A stretch of DNA of 64,000 nucleotides. Origin: Verrucomicrobiia bacterium (GTDB lineage Bacteria; Verrucomicrobiota; Verrucomicrobiia; Limisphaerales; JAEYXS01). Positions 36,578-45,681 of the stretch are shown piece after piece (the stretch's first letter is position 1; each line of letters begins with the position of its first letter). The DNA lies in assembly GCA_036405135.1 (NCBI GenBank), contig DASWYF010000048.1, positions 124,001-188,000 of the forward strand, written 5' to 3'. A program made the translations under genes and the position numbers. Below the pieces are notes generated by a model that made no database searches, was not told where the DNA came from, and saw only the letters and a list, made by a program, of their open reading frames with translations.

Positions 36578-37702
36578 ATGAATTCTCTTTGGTCTCGGCG
36601 TCATTTTCTGGCTGCTTGCTTTGCCGGCACAGCTTGGTTGGCCTTCGGTTGCAAAACCACTTCACCCAAGACCGGTGCGCCTAAAACCGAAGTCACCATC
36701 GCGGGTGAAGAATTCTATATCAACGGCCAGCCGACCTTCAAAGGGCGCACGTGGAAGGGGTATAAGATCCAAGGACTGTTACCAAACTCGCGGATGGTGC
36801 AAGGCACCTTCGATGATCTGAATCCTGAGACGGCGGCGCAATGGGCCTACCCGGATACGAAGAAGTGGGACGCAAACCGGAATGTGGAGGAATTTCTCGC
36901 GGCCATGCCGGTTTGGCGCAGACACGGTTTACTGGCGGTCACATTGAATTTCCAAGGCGGCTCGCCCTACGGCTATTCCAACGCTCAACCGTGGGAGAAC
37001 TCCGCTTTCGCGCCCGATGGCTCCCTTCGCGCGCCGTTCCTGAAGCGTATGGAACGGATCATCAATCGGGCTGATGAACTTGGCATGGTTGTGATCCTGG
37101 GCTACTTCTACTTCGGGCAAGATCAGCGCCAGCAGAATGAAAGCGCCATTGTTCGCGCGGTGGACAACGCCACGGATTGGGTGCTGCAGAAGGGTTGGCG
37201 CAATGTGGTCATCGAGGTAAACAATGAATGCAACGTCAACAAATACGACCATGCCATCCTCAAGCCCGACCGTGTGCATGAACTGATCGAGCGAGTAAAA
37301 TCGCGCCAGATGAATGGCCGGCGCCTGCTGGTGAGCACCTCGTATGGCGGCGGGGCGATTCCGCGTGAGAATGTGGTGCGCGCCTCTGATTTTCTGCTCC
37401 TGCATGGTAATGGCGTGAAAGACCCGAAACGCATCAGTGAGATGGTTGTGCAAACGCGCAAGGTGAAGGGGTATCGTCCGGTGCCCATCGTATTCAACGA
37501 GGACGATCATTTCGATTTCGACCAGCCGATGAACAACTTCCTCGCGGCTACAGAGGCTTATGCGTCCTGGGGATTCTTTGATTACCGTATGAGGGATGAG
37601 GGGTTTGATGAAGGTTATCAGAGTGTGCCGGTGAACTGGGGCATCAGCAGCGGGCGCAAGCGCGGGTTCTTCAAGCTACTGAAGGAGATGACGGGAGGGT
37701 GA
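36578..37702 (+). CDS. glycoside hydrolase-like lipoprotein (TIM-barrel, clan A type)
   Basis: The 374-residue protein has an export leader with twin arginines (WSRRHFLAA) and a lipobox-like LAFGC (cysteine 25). The mature part reads as a (beta/alpha)8 barrel. VIEVNNEC holds a candidate acid/base glutamate (217) and PIVFNEDDHF a candidate nucleophile (308), the spacing and strand positions expected for retaining clan A glycosidases. I cannot assign a GH family number. It faces the same way as the dimethylformamidase-like gene after it and may belong to the same cell-envelope metabolic set. Confidence 0.65.
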   Translation: MNSLWSRRHFLAACFAGTAWLAFGCKTTSPKTGAPKTEVTIAGEEFYINGQPTFKGRTWKGYKIQGLLPNSRMVQGTFDDLNPETAAQWAYPDTKKWDANRNVEEFLAAMPVWRRHGLLAVTLNFQGGSPYGYSNAQPWENSAFAPDGSLRAPFLKRMERIINRADELGMVVILGYFYFGQDQRQQNESAIVRAVDNATDWVLQKGWRNVVIEVNNECNVNKYDHAILKPDRVHELIERVKSRQMNGRRLLVSTSYGGGAIPRENVVRASDFLLLHGNGVKDPKRISEMVVQTRKVKGYRPVPIVFNEDDHFDFDQPMNNFLAATEAYASWGFFDYRMRDEGFDEGYQSVPVNWGISSGRKRGFFKLLKEMTGG

Positions 37703-37777
37703 ATACGGTGAATTGCAGACGATTGAATATCGTCAGGTTTTTAGTGGCGTTTATTGGCCGACATCATCGTGCAGCCT

Positions 37778-39313
37778 ATGCAATCTGAGTCCTCTTCATC
37801 ACGGCGAGATTTTTTGAAAGCCGCAGCAGTCACTGCTGCGGCGATGGGCATTGCTGGTGAAGTGAAAGGACAACAGAAGCCGAAACGCCAATCCGATCTC
37901 ATCCGGAAGGAGAATGCGAAAGAGGGGGCGCTGGACTGGCAATTGACGCGGGTGCGATTGGATAAGACGACGGGGTTTCGTTCGCCAGGGATCGAGGGGT
38001 ATTGCTCGCATCAGAGCATCAAGACGGGGGAGGAATTGCGCATCATGGTGAGCACGATTCCGGCGCGGAAGTTCATGATCGAGTTCTTTCGCATGGGTTA
38101 CTATGGCGGGCGTGGGGCGCGGTTGATGCAGAAGTTGGGACCTTTGGTGAGCAAGACGCAGCTGGTGCCGCCCGTGGGTGAGAATCGTTTGGTGGAATGC
38201 CGCTGGGAGCCGAGTGCGACGTTGAAGATTCCGGCAGATTGGCCGAGCGGCGTGTATCTGGGGCGGTTGACGACAGTGCCGGAGTCGGCAGTGGAACCGT
38301 ATTGGCAGAGTTACATCATCTTCATCGTGCGGGACGAGCGGCCGGCGGATGTGCTTTTCCAATGCAGTGACAATACTTGGCAGGCGTACAACAAGTGGCC
38401 GGATAATTACTCGCTCTATACGGATCCGCGTGGGGCGCATGCGGTGGGTGTGCAAGTGAGCTTTGACCGGCCGTATGGGAAGTATGCGCAGATATTTGAG
38501 CATCCGCTGTCCATCGGTTCAGGCGAATTTCTGCTGTGGGAGTTTACCTTGCTCTATTGGCTGGAGCAGCATGGGTATGATGTGACGTATTGTTCGAACA
38601 GCGATTGCTTGGATGCAGCAAACATCACGCGCTGCAAAACGTTTCTGAGCGTGGGGCATGATGAGTATTGGGATGTGCGGCAGTATGATGCGGTGAAGAA
38701 CAGCATCGAGTCAGGTGTGAATGCGTTGTGGCTTTGTGGCAATTCGGTGTTTGGAGTGACGCCGTTCTCGCCTTCAACGAGTGGCCAGGCGAATCGTATT
38801 TTGACGCGCAAAGGTATTTACGGCGGGTTAACGGATGCAGAGGTGCAAGAAGAGATCCGGGTGTTCACGAAGGATTGGAAGCGGGCGGGGCCGGATGAGA
38901 GCCTGATCATGGGCGCGCGCAGCATTGTTCCATTCAATGGTGGCGGGGACTGGATTTGCACGAAACCAGAGCATTGGATCTTTGAAGGCACCGGGATGAA
39001 GAAGGGAGATGCAATCCCGGGTTTGATCGGCTGGGAGCATCATGGGGCTCCGGCGAAGTTACCAGGGCTGGAGGTAGTGGCGGAAGGGACTTGCTGGCGC
39101 GGCGGAGTGACGCCTGCACATTGGACGGCGACGGTGCATCCGGGGCCGAAGAGGAACATCGTTTTCAATGCGGCCACGATCTTTTGGACTCAGGGATTGT
39201 CCAGTCCACCGGGGCATATTTTGCCGTGGTCGCACTGGAGCCGCCCGCATGGACCGGATGCGCGGGTGCAGAAGATCACGGAGAATGTATTGAAGCGGGC
39301 TTTGAGAAATTGA
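37778..39313 (+). CDS. Tat-exported N,N-dimethylformamidase beta-subunit-like protein
   Basis: The protein of about 511 residues has a clear Tat leader (SSRRDFLKAAAVTAAAMG). The rest resembles the C-terminal domain of the large subunit of N,N-dimethylformamidase: EFFRMGYYGGRGARL, QAYNKWPDNYSLY, and a glutamine-amidotransferase-like part with FLSVGHDEYWD. Proteins of this class are common in Verrucomicrobiota and Planctomycetota, and most have no known substrate. The ATG at 37778 gives the leader directly; a TTG at 37754 is less likely. Confidence 0.75.
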   Translation: MQSESSSSRRDFLKAAAVTAAAMGIAGEVKGQQKPKRQSDLIRKENAKEGALDWQLTRVRLDKTTGFRSPGIEGYCSHQSIKTGEELRIMVSTIPARKFMIEFFRMGYYGGRGARLMQKLGPLVSKTQLVPPVGENRLVECRWEPSATLKIPADWPSGVYLGRLTTVPESAVEPYWQSYIIFIVRDERPADVLFQCSDNTWQAYNKWPDNYSLYTDPRGAHAVGVQVSFDRPYGKYAQIFEHPLSIGSGEFLLWEFTLLYWLEQHGYDVTYCSNSDCLDAANITRCKTFLSVGHDEYWDVRQYDAVKNSIESGVNALWLCGNSVFGVTPFSPSTSGQANRILTRKGIYGGLTDAEVQEEIRVFTKDWKRAGPDESLIMGARSIVPFNGGGDWICTKPEHWIFEGTGMKKGDAIPGLIGWEHHGAPAKLPGLEVVAEGTCWRGGVTPAHWTATVHPGPKRNIVFNAATIFWTQGLSSPPGHILPWSHWSRPHGPDARVQKITENVLKRALRN

Positions 39314-39367
39314 TGAGAGATTTGTGTTTGCGCGAGGAAGGCGGTCGCTTATTCCTTAGACAAGGAT

Positions 39368-41146
39368 ATGGCATTCCAATGTGAAAACTGCGGAAAGGAA
39401 ACATCGCTCAAGGAATTAAAGGTGGTGGAGGCTCTCTCGGGAGATAACCCGCAGCTCTGTGACGTTTGCCAACGATTGAAGTTCAATCACCGGTTTTTAA
39501 TCGGGCTGGGGATAGTTGCGGTTACTTTGGTCGGCTTTTATGGATGGAGGCGTTCTTCTCCTGATTCGTTCTGGCTTTGCTTCATCTGGAATCTGCTGGT
39601 CATCCAGATGTTTCAATATGTTAGCACCATTCCTCATGAGATCGGACATGCCTTAGCGGCCAGACTGGTGGGTGGAAGGGTGGAAAAAATCGTGATCGGG
39701 AATGGCCGAATGGTGGCGAATTTCCGGTTCGGTGGATTACAGTTCGACTTTTGCAGCCAGCCATTCGGTGGGGCGATGTATCCAGGCAGGTTGGAACTCA
39801 AAGGCTGGCGCTGGAAAGGCGTGGTCATCTGGGCGGCCGGACCGCTCGCGAACATAATCTTGGGATTGCTCGCCTTTACTTGGATGCCTGACAAAACAAC
39901 CGCCAAGTTTGATCTGGGTGCCGAGGTTTCGTATTGGATACTTTTCATCATAGCGAATGTCATCATGACATTGGTGAGCTTGATACCTATGGTGATCACG
40001 CGCTGGCCGCATGGTCCCATGGTTAACGATGGTATGGGTTTGGTGCAGTTGATCTTCGAGGGAAAATGGCCATATGCGCCGGTTCGGCAATCACACGTCC
40101 TGACCATGGTTGAATCGCCGTTTCTCAGTTTCCTGAAAATATTTTTCGCGATGCTTTTTGTGATATTGGCGACCACTTTGATCCTGCTGAGCATCGCTCA
40201 TCTGCTATCTGGTTTAGGACGGGGAAATGAAGTATTGAAGCATTTGCTGGGTTCAGCCGCGCTGGTTGGATTTGCCGCAGCTATCTTTTGTCTGACATTT
40301 CGGATGATGAGGCCGTCTCCGCTTCCTGTTCTCGAGCCGGTGAAGAAGGCAGAGGAACAGTTTCAAGCCATGATCTCGGAAGCGGATTGGAATAAGAACA
40401 AGTGGCCTAAAAAAATATCACCACCGATACTGCTCCATAATATCACTTTGCTGTTTAACAGCGGGCAGTTTGAGCAAGGAGAGAAGGAAATCGATGAGGT
40501 GCTGAGGCAAGAGCCGGATAATTTTTGGTTGTTGCTCTGCAAGTCAGACACCTTGGCGGCTCAGAAGAGGTTTGAGGAAGCGGATGTTTTGATTCAGCGG
40601 GTAGTTGACTGGCCTGGCCTTGAATCTGGCTCACGGGTGTATGTGACCATGAACCGTCTCCTGCTTTGGGAGCATCAGGATAAAAAAGAACAGGTGAAAA
40701 CTAGGATGGCAGAGATACTGACAGAGAACTATAGCATTGATGAAAAGGTCTGGTTGTTAGATATGCTGAGCGGATGGCCCTTCCAGCTCAAGAAAATGGA
40801 ATATCTCACCGAAGCCAAGGAGTGGATTCAAACAGCGATAAGGCTGGCCCCGGACGCGATCACTTTACGGGGTACCTATGGAGCCCTGCTCTATGAGTCT
40901 GGTGAACTGGTAGCGGCGGAAACAGTGTTGCATGAGGTGTTTCAAAACAGCAAAGCGGCGCATGACCGGGGCATCAGCGCATTCTATCTGGCTTTACTAG
41001 CCAAGAAAAAGAGAGAATGGAACGAGGCGAGGAGATGGTTGCGGCAAGCGATGCGATGGTATCAGGAACCTTGGATGCTGGAGCGTGCAGATTTGGAATT
41101 CTCGGCGGAACCGCCCAGTGACAGCAAGAAAGAGCCAGTAAAATAG
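39368..41146 (+). CDS. zinc-ribbon, site-2-protease (M50)-like, TPR membrane protein
   Basis: The 592-residue protein starts with a zinc ribbon (C5-x2-C8 and C31-x2-C34). A membrane segment comes next, and then a peptidase M50 core: HEIGH (residues 90-94), AAGPLANIILG (155-166) and a late NDG (220-222), the expected S2P order of metal ligands. More membrane segments follow to about residue 305. The last 270 residues are helical with TPR-like repeats. This would be an intramembrane metalloprotease with cytoplasmic sensor and scaffold parts. The gene looks more AT-rich than its neighbours. Confidence 0.8.
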   Translation: MAFQCENCGKETSLKELKVVEALSGDNPQLCDVCQRLKFNHRFLIGLGIVAVTLVGFYGWRRSSPDSFWLCFIWNLLVIQMFQYVSTIPHEIGHALAARLVGGRVEKIVIGNGRMVANFRFGGLQFDFCSQPFGGAMYPGRLELKGWRWKGVVIWAAGPLANIILGLLAFTWMPDKTTAKFDLGAEVSYWILFIIANVIMTLVSLIPMVITRWPHGPMVNDGMGLVQLIFEGKWPYAPVRQSHVLTMVESPFLSFLKIFFAMLFVILATTLILLSIAHLLSGLGRGNEVLKHLLGSAALVGFAAAIFCLTFRMMRPSPLPVLEPVKKAEEQFQAMISEADWNKNKWPKKISPPILLHNITLLFNSGQFEQGEKEIDEVLRQEPDNFWLLLCKSDTLAAQKRFEEADVLIQRVVDWPGLESGSRVYVTMNRLLLWEHQDKKEQVKTRMAEILTENYSIDEKVWLLDMLSGWPFQLKKMEYLTEAKEWIQTAIRLAPDAITLRGTYGALLYESGELVAAETVLHEVFQNSKAAHDRGISAFYLALLAKKKREWNEARRWLRQAMRWYQEPWMLERADLEFSAEPPSDSKKEPVK

Positions 41147-41240
41147 GGCTTTTTGCCGCCCGTTCTGGTTTGACGTGTGGCTGGGCTTGGGTTCATGCTT
41201 TGCCTCAGGCCAGAAAACGTTCCAACCAGTGCCAGTCATT

Positions 41241-42797
41241 ATGATCGCTAGCAAGACACAAAACCAGAGGGGTTGGCTGCAGAAAACGGTGCTCGCCGTT
41301 GCTGTTCTGTTCGCAGCCAAGGTTCAAGCCGATGTCAAACTTCCAGCCATATTCACGGATAACATGGTGCTCCAGCAGGGCATCCAGGTGCCGATCTGGG
41401 GCTGGGCAGAGGAGGGAGAGGCCGTTACGGTGCAGTTCCGCGACCAACGCGTGGCGACCAAGGCGGTGAACGGCAAGTGGTCGGTGAAACTCAAGGCAGT
41501 AAAGGCGGGCGGTCCCGATGAACTCGTGGTTTACGGGCGCAACCGCATCCAGCTTAAGAACGTGCTGGTGGGCGAGGTTTGGCTGTGCAGCGGCCAGTCC
41601 AACATGGAGTGGCAGTTGATCCGTTCCTTCGAGCCGCAAGCAGATATCAAGAACTCGGCGAATCCGAACATCCGCCTGTTCAAGGTGGAGAATGTGAAAT
41701 CCGATGAGCCGCTGGATGATCTCAAGCAGCCGTGGAACGTGGGCAAGTTCGCCTGGCAGGAAGCGAATTCCCAATCTACACCGGAGTTTTCAGCGGTGGC
41801 ATATTACTTTGGCCGCATGTTGGAGAAGGAGCGTGGTGTGCCTATCGGTTTGATCCAGAGTGATTGGGGTGGTTCTCCGGCGGAAGTCTGGATGAGCCAG
41901 TCTGCCTTGGAAGCGAGCGCGGATTATAAGGCCAATATCTTGGAGAAGTATCCGGCTGCCCGCAAAGCGTATGAAGACGCGGCAGCGAAGCACAAGGCCG
42001 AGAAATCCAAGGCGGCGGCTCCGCGCGCTCCATGGAAACCAACGGAACTCTATAACGGCATGATCCACCCGATCCTGGGTTACGGCATCAAAGGCGCGAT
42101 CTGGTATCAGGGTGAATCGAATGCGAGCCGCGCCTGGCAGTATCGCAGCCTGTTCGCGGATATGATCAAGAACTGGCGCAAGGACTGGGGCCAGGGTGAT
42201 TTCCCGTTCCTTTTCGTGCAACTTGCTCCGTGGGACAAGAACAAGAAGCGTTCCATTGAAGAAATCACGAAGGAGCCGGTGGAGAGCGATTGGGCTGAGT
42301 TGCGCGAGGCACAGTCCATGACGCTGAAGTTGCCGAAGACGGGTATGGTGGTGATCACGGACGTGGGTGACAAGGATGACATCCATCCCACGAAAAAGCA
42401 GCCGGTGGGCGAGCGTCTGGCCTTGGCCGCACGGGCTTTGGTTTACAACGAGAAGATCGTTTACTCCGGCCCGACTTATAAGAGCATGAAGGTGAAGGGC
42501 AACGTGGTGACGTTGAGCTTTGACCACATCGGCGGCGGTCTGGAGGCCAAAGGCGGCAAGCTCACGGGCTTCGCCATCTGCGGCGAGGACAAGAAGTGGG
42601 TGTGGGCTGATGCTGAGACGGATGGTAAGGTGGTCACTGTGAGCAGCGCTGCCGTGGCCAAGCCGATCGCAGTGCGTTATGGCTGGGCGGATTTCCCGGT
42701 AGTGAACCTTGTCAACAAAGAGGGTTTGCCGGCGTCTCCGTTCCGCACGGATGAGTTCCAAGGGCTGACGCAGCCGAAGGAAGAGACAAAGAAGTAA
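41241..42797 (+). CDS. secreted sialate O-acetylesterase-like protein (SGNH/SASA family)
   Basis: A signal peptide follows the ATG at 41241. The nucleophile motif is GQSNMEWQ (serine 120), WYQGESNA is the block with the oxyanion residues, and DDIHPTKKQPVGERLA holds the Asp and His of the triad. At about 518 residues it matches SASA-domain esterases that remove acetyl groups from sialic acid or plant polysaccharides. Its role here is probably polysaccharide deacetylation outside the cytoplasm. The upstream in-frame start at 41175 would give a poor leader. A strong terminator follows. Confidence 0.9.
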   Translation: MIASKTQNQRGWLQKTVLAVAVLFAAKVQADVKLPAIFTDNMVLQQGIQVPIWGWAEEGEAVTVQFRDQRVATKAVNGKWSVKLKAVKAGGPDELVVYGRNRIQLKNVLVGEVWLCSGQSNMEWQLIRSFEPQADIKNSANPNIRLFKVENVKSDEPLDDLKQPWNVGKFAWQEANSQSTPEFSAVAYYFGRMLEKERGVPIGLIQSDWGGSPAEVWMSQSALEASADYKANILEKYPAARKAYEDAAAKHKAEKSKAAAPRAPWKPTELYNGMIHPILGYGIKGAIWYQGESNASRAWQYRSLFADMIKNWRKDWGQGDFPFLFVQLAPWDKNKKRSIEEITKEPVESDWAELREAQSMTLKLPKTGMVVITDVGDKDDIHPTKKQPVGERLALAARALVYNEKIVYSGPTYKSMKVKGNVVTLSFDHIGGGLEAKGGKLTGFAICGEDKKWVWADAETDGKVVTVSSAAVAKPIAVRYGWADFPVVNLVNKEGLPASPFRTDEFQGLTQPKEETKK

Positions 42798-42817
42798 TTA
42801 GGTTTTTCAAAGCACGA

Positions 42818-42849
42818 AGCCCGGCTGAGGAATCAGCCGGGCTTTTTTT
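42818..42849 (+). terminator. rho-independent terminator after the esterase gene
   Basis: A perfect 12-bp stem (AAGCCCGGCTGA and TCAGCCGGGCTT) has a GGAA loop and is followed by a run of T. Confidence 0.93.
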
Positions 42850-42898
42850 GTTAGAGTTTGTCTATGCTCGGGCGCGGTTCCTTTCCCCTCATCCCGGC

Positions 42899-42918
42899 CT
42901 TCTCCCCAAGGAGAAGGT
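42899..42918. repeat. small hairpin repeat related to 22102-22153
   Basis: CCTTCTCC and GGAGAAGG pair around CCAA, preceded by a CCCCTCATCCC stretch. The pattern resembles the element at 22130-22153. It lies between two converging transcription units. Confidence 0.5.
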
Positions 42919-42953
42919 GGCAACATTTCCATCGAACTGGCATTTTGATAATC

Positions 42954-42986
42954 AAAAGGGGTTGAACCATCAATTGGTTCAACCCC
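42954..42986 (-). terminator. rho-independent terminator for pilT (minus strand)
   Basis: On the minus strand a perfect 11-bp stem (GGGGTTGAACC and GGTTCAACCCC) with a 7-nt loop is followed by TTTT, 50 bp after the pilT stop. Confidence 0.85.
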
Positions 42987-43035
42987 ATTCCAAAAACTAG
43001 TTAGTCCTGCCTCGTAACTTCGGCAGCTACGTGGG

Positions 43036-44151
43036 TTAGCCCATGATGCGGCTGCCGCTGGTGAGCTTGATGCCTTTGAGCTCCATCTCAAGCTGTTGCG
43101 GATTGGAAGCTTTGGCGAGCGCTTCATCCTTAGTGATGATGCCAGCGTTGAAAAGGTCCAGCACGGCTTTGTTGAAGCTCTTCATGCCATCTTCGCCACC
43201 AGTCTCGATGGCCAGCGGCAATTCCTTGAGGCGGTTTTCCTCAATGAGCTTACGTACGATGGGCGAGTTCACGAGGATCTCCTGAGCGGGTACCATGCCG
43301 CCGCCGATCTTGGGGATCATGCGTTGCGCGACGATGGCTTGCAGCGTGCTGGCGAGCTGGCGACGAACCTGTTCGCGCTCGTTTTCCTGGAAGAAGTCGA
43401 GAATACGGGTGACGCCAAGCGCGGCGTTGGTGGTGTGCAGGGTGGACATCACCAAGTGACCTGTATCCGCCGCGCCCATGGCGGTGCGGAAGGAGATGGC
43501 ATCACGCATTTCACCGACCAGGATGATGTCCGGATCCTGACGCAAGGCGTGTTTCATGCCTTTCTGGAAGGATTCGCAGTCCAGACCGATTTCGCGCTGC
43601 TCGATGACGCATTGGTTGTCCTCGTAGCTGTATTCGATCGGGTCTTCGAGTGTGACGATGTGCTTGCGGTAATTGTCGTTCAGGTAGCTGATCATTGCCG
43701 CGAGCGTGGTGGACTTGCCGGAGCCGGTGCCGCCCGCCATCAGGATGATGCCACGGGGAGCTTCGGCGATCTTCAGTGTGAGTGGGTCGAGGCCCAAGCT
43801 TTCGAAGGAGGGCACTTCACTCTTCACATGACGCATGACGAGGGCGTAGGTGCCGCGTTGCATGAAGAAGTTCGTACGGAAACGACCGGCTTCCGGGGTG
43901 TAATAGGAGAAATCCGCGCCTTTTTCCGTTTCGAACTGGTGCTTGGCGTGCTTGGGGATCATGGCTTCTTCGAGGAACTCGAAGTATTCCTGATCGGGTA
44001 CGGGGGCTTCGATCGTGACGAGCTTGCGGTGGAGGCGGAAGACCACGGGGTGACCGGCCTTCATGTGCAAGTCAGAGGCGCCGGCGTCCACGGCGGCTTT
44101 CAGGATCTTATGGAAAAGGATGAGGCGTTCGTCAGTGATCGGGTGATGCAT
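43036..44151 (-). CDS. pilT: type IV pilus retraction ATPase PilT
   Basis: This is a hexameric ATPase that powers pilus retraction. The N-terminal domain (SDLHMKAGHPVVFRL) is followed by Walker A GGTGSGKST (140-148), the Asp box LEDPIEY, and the His box GHLVMSTLHTTNA. SPIVRKLIEENR corresponds to the AIRNLIRE retraction motif. At 371 residues the length is typical; PilU cannot be excluded. No other pilus gene is adjacent except a PilZ-like gene upstream, though a prepilin-like protein is encoded at 55104. Confidence 0.92.
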   Translation of the reverse strand: MHHPITDERLILFHKILKAAVDAGASDLHMKAGHPVVFRLHRKLVTIEAPVPDQEYFEFLEEAMIPKHAKHQFETEKGADFSYYTPEAGRFRTNFFMQRGTYALVMRHVKSEVPSFESLGLDPLTLKIAEAPRGIILMAGGTGSGKSTTLAAMISYLNDNYRKHIVTLEDPIEYSYEDNQCVIEQREIGLDCESFQKGMKHALRQDPDIILVGEMRDAISFRTAMGAADTGHLVMSTLHTTNAALGVTRILDFFQENEREQVRRQLASTLQAIVAQRMIPKIGGGMVPAQEILVNSPIVRKLIEENRLKELPLAIETGGEDGMKSFNKAVLDLFNAGIITKDEALAKASNPQQLEMELKGIKLTSGSRIMG

Positions 44152-44275
44152 GCCTCAACGAATACGCAGAAGAGCAGATGCCGTCTAGTACAGAGAAGCA
44201 GCCAGAAGTAAAATTCTGACGACGAAAGAACTGCCGGTCAGGAAACTTCGACCGGAGAAGAGGAAGGACGGCCAC

Positions 44276-44581
44276 TTAGGCCGCGGACAGTGCGCCCAAA
44301 CGTTCCTGCGCTTGTTTGGAAAGGTTCATGAACATGAAAGAGACGACGTATCCGCTTTGGCGGCTGCCTTCGCAGGCCACCACGACACCGGAGCCACGGA
44401 CTTTCTTGGAGTCAGGGGATTGGATGTCGATGGTCATCTCGGACCAGACCGGAACAGGCTTGCTGCTGAGGAACTCAATACCGTTGCTGCGAAATTTGAT
44501 CGCCTGGGAGGAAAGGGTAAGGCGCACTTCAGCCGATTGGCTGTCAAATACACCGGAAGTATCAAGTTTGCTCGTGCTCAT
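44276..44581 (-). CDS. PilZ-like small protein
   Basis: The 101-residue protein has the strand pattern of a PilZ domain: VRLTLSSQAIKFRSNGIEF, then SEMTIDIQSPD, and VRGSGVVVACEG with YVVSFMFMNLS. The R-x-x-x-R c-di-GMP-binding motif is absent, so if it is a PilZ protein it is of the non-binding type, which in pseudomonads and others supports pilus assembly. It lies 124 bp upstream of pilT and is oriented with it. The assignment is tentative because the protein is short. Confidence 0.6.
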   Translation of the reverse strand: MSTSKLDTSGVFDSQSAEVRLTLSSQAIKFRSNGIEFLSSKPVPVWSEMTIDIQSPDSKKVRGSGVVVACEGSRQSGYVVSFMFMNLSKQAQERLGALSAA

Positions 44582-44625
44582 CGCATTCTAAATTTACCAC
44601 ATCCGACTCAGGCGTCAATTCCGGG

Positions 44626-45663
44626 TTACCACTCAATTACAGCGGCACCCCAAGTGAGGCCGGCACCGAAGGCGAGAAGCAAAACAAGGTCACCGCGCTG
44701 GATACGGCCTTCACCCACAGCCTCATCCAAGGCGATGGCCACGGAGGCGGCGGAGGTGTTGCCGTATTTGTGCAAGTTCACGAAGAGCTGTTCTGGCTTC
44801 GCACCAAGGCGATCACCCACGGCATCGATGATGCGCTGGTTCGCCTGATGCGGAATGATGCACTTGATCTGGGTGATATCGAGTTCGCAGCGCTTCAAGG
44901 CTTCCTGTGAAGCGGTGTACATGGCGTTCACCGCGTTCTTGAAGGTTTCCTTGCCGTCCATGCGGAGGTAATGCAGACGGGCATCGAGCGATTTTTGCGT
45001 GGCCGGATGACGGCTGCCGCCACCAGGCATGGAGAGGAGCATCGCCTTGTTGCCATCTGCGCCCATGCACGCGGTCAACAGACCGTGCGTGTTCGGACGG
45101 TTTTGCAGGATCACGGCCCCGGCACCATCGCCGAAGAGCACGCAGGTGTTGCGGTCCGTCCAGTCGATGATGGAAGAAAGTTTTTCCGCGCCGATGACGA
45201 GAACAGTGTCATAGGTGCGGGACATGATGAACTGCTGGCCGACTTCCAAGGCGTAGATGAAGCCAGAGCAGGCAGCTTCGAGATCGAAAGCAGCGGCTTT
45301 TTTCGCACCCAATTTGCTTTGCACGAGACAGGCAGTGGCCGGGAACGGCATGTCCGGAGTGATGGTGGCGACGATAATGAGTTCAATCTGGTCCGCAGTG
45401 ACGCCGGCGCGTTCCATGGCTTTCAACGCGGCTTTGGTGGCGATGTCCGAAGTGTATTCGTCATCCGCAGCCATGCGGCGTTGTTTGATGCCGGTGCGGG
45501 TGGTGATCCATTCATCCGAGGTCTCGACCATCTTTTCGAGGTCGGCATTGGTCACGATCTTCTCGGGGACGTAGGAACCGACGCCGCTGACAGAACAGGT
45601 GCGGCCTTGGAAACCATGCGCGGCGCGCGGATTCTTGAGCTTGCGAGTGGAGTGGGAACTCAT
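44626..45663 (-). CDS. fabH: beta-ketoacyl-ACP synthase III (FabH)
   Basis: This enzyme condenses acetyl-CoA with malonyl-ACP to start fatty acid synthesis. The triad is clear: Cys132 in LEAACSGF, His272 in IPHQANQRI and Asn302 in YGNTSAAS. The N-terminal extension of about 25 residues before SVSGVGSYVPEK is longer than in most FabH proteins, so translation may start inside it. It is the last gene of the coaD-yceD-rpmF-plsX-fabH operon; plsX ends 18 bp upstream. Confidence 0.96.
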   Translation of the reverse strand: MSSHSTRKLKNPRAAHGFQGRTCSVSGVGSYVPEKIVTNADLEKMVETSDEWITTRTGIKQRRMAADDEYTSDIATKAALKAMERAGVTADQIELIIVATITPDMPFPATACLVQSKLGAKKAAAFDLEAACSGFIYALEVGQQFIMSRTYDTVLVIGAEKLSSIIDWTDRNTCVLFGDGAGAVILQNRPNTHGLLTACMGADGNKAMLLSMPGGGSRHPATQKSLDARLHYLRMDGKETFKNAVNAMYTASQEALKRCELDITQIKCIIPHQANQRIIDAVGDRLGAKPEQLFVNLHKYGNTSAASVAIALDEAVGEGRIQRGDLVLLLAFGAGLTWGAAVIEW

Positions 45664-45681
45664 GGTTGGGAAATATCTATC

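Noticed and set aside
43096-44211. Long open frame on the plus strand opposite pilT
   Set aside because: It mirrors the pilT codons, has no family resemblance and no spacing to neighbours that fits a gene. The GC-rich third positions create such frames.
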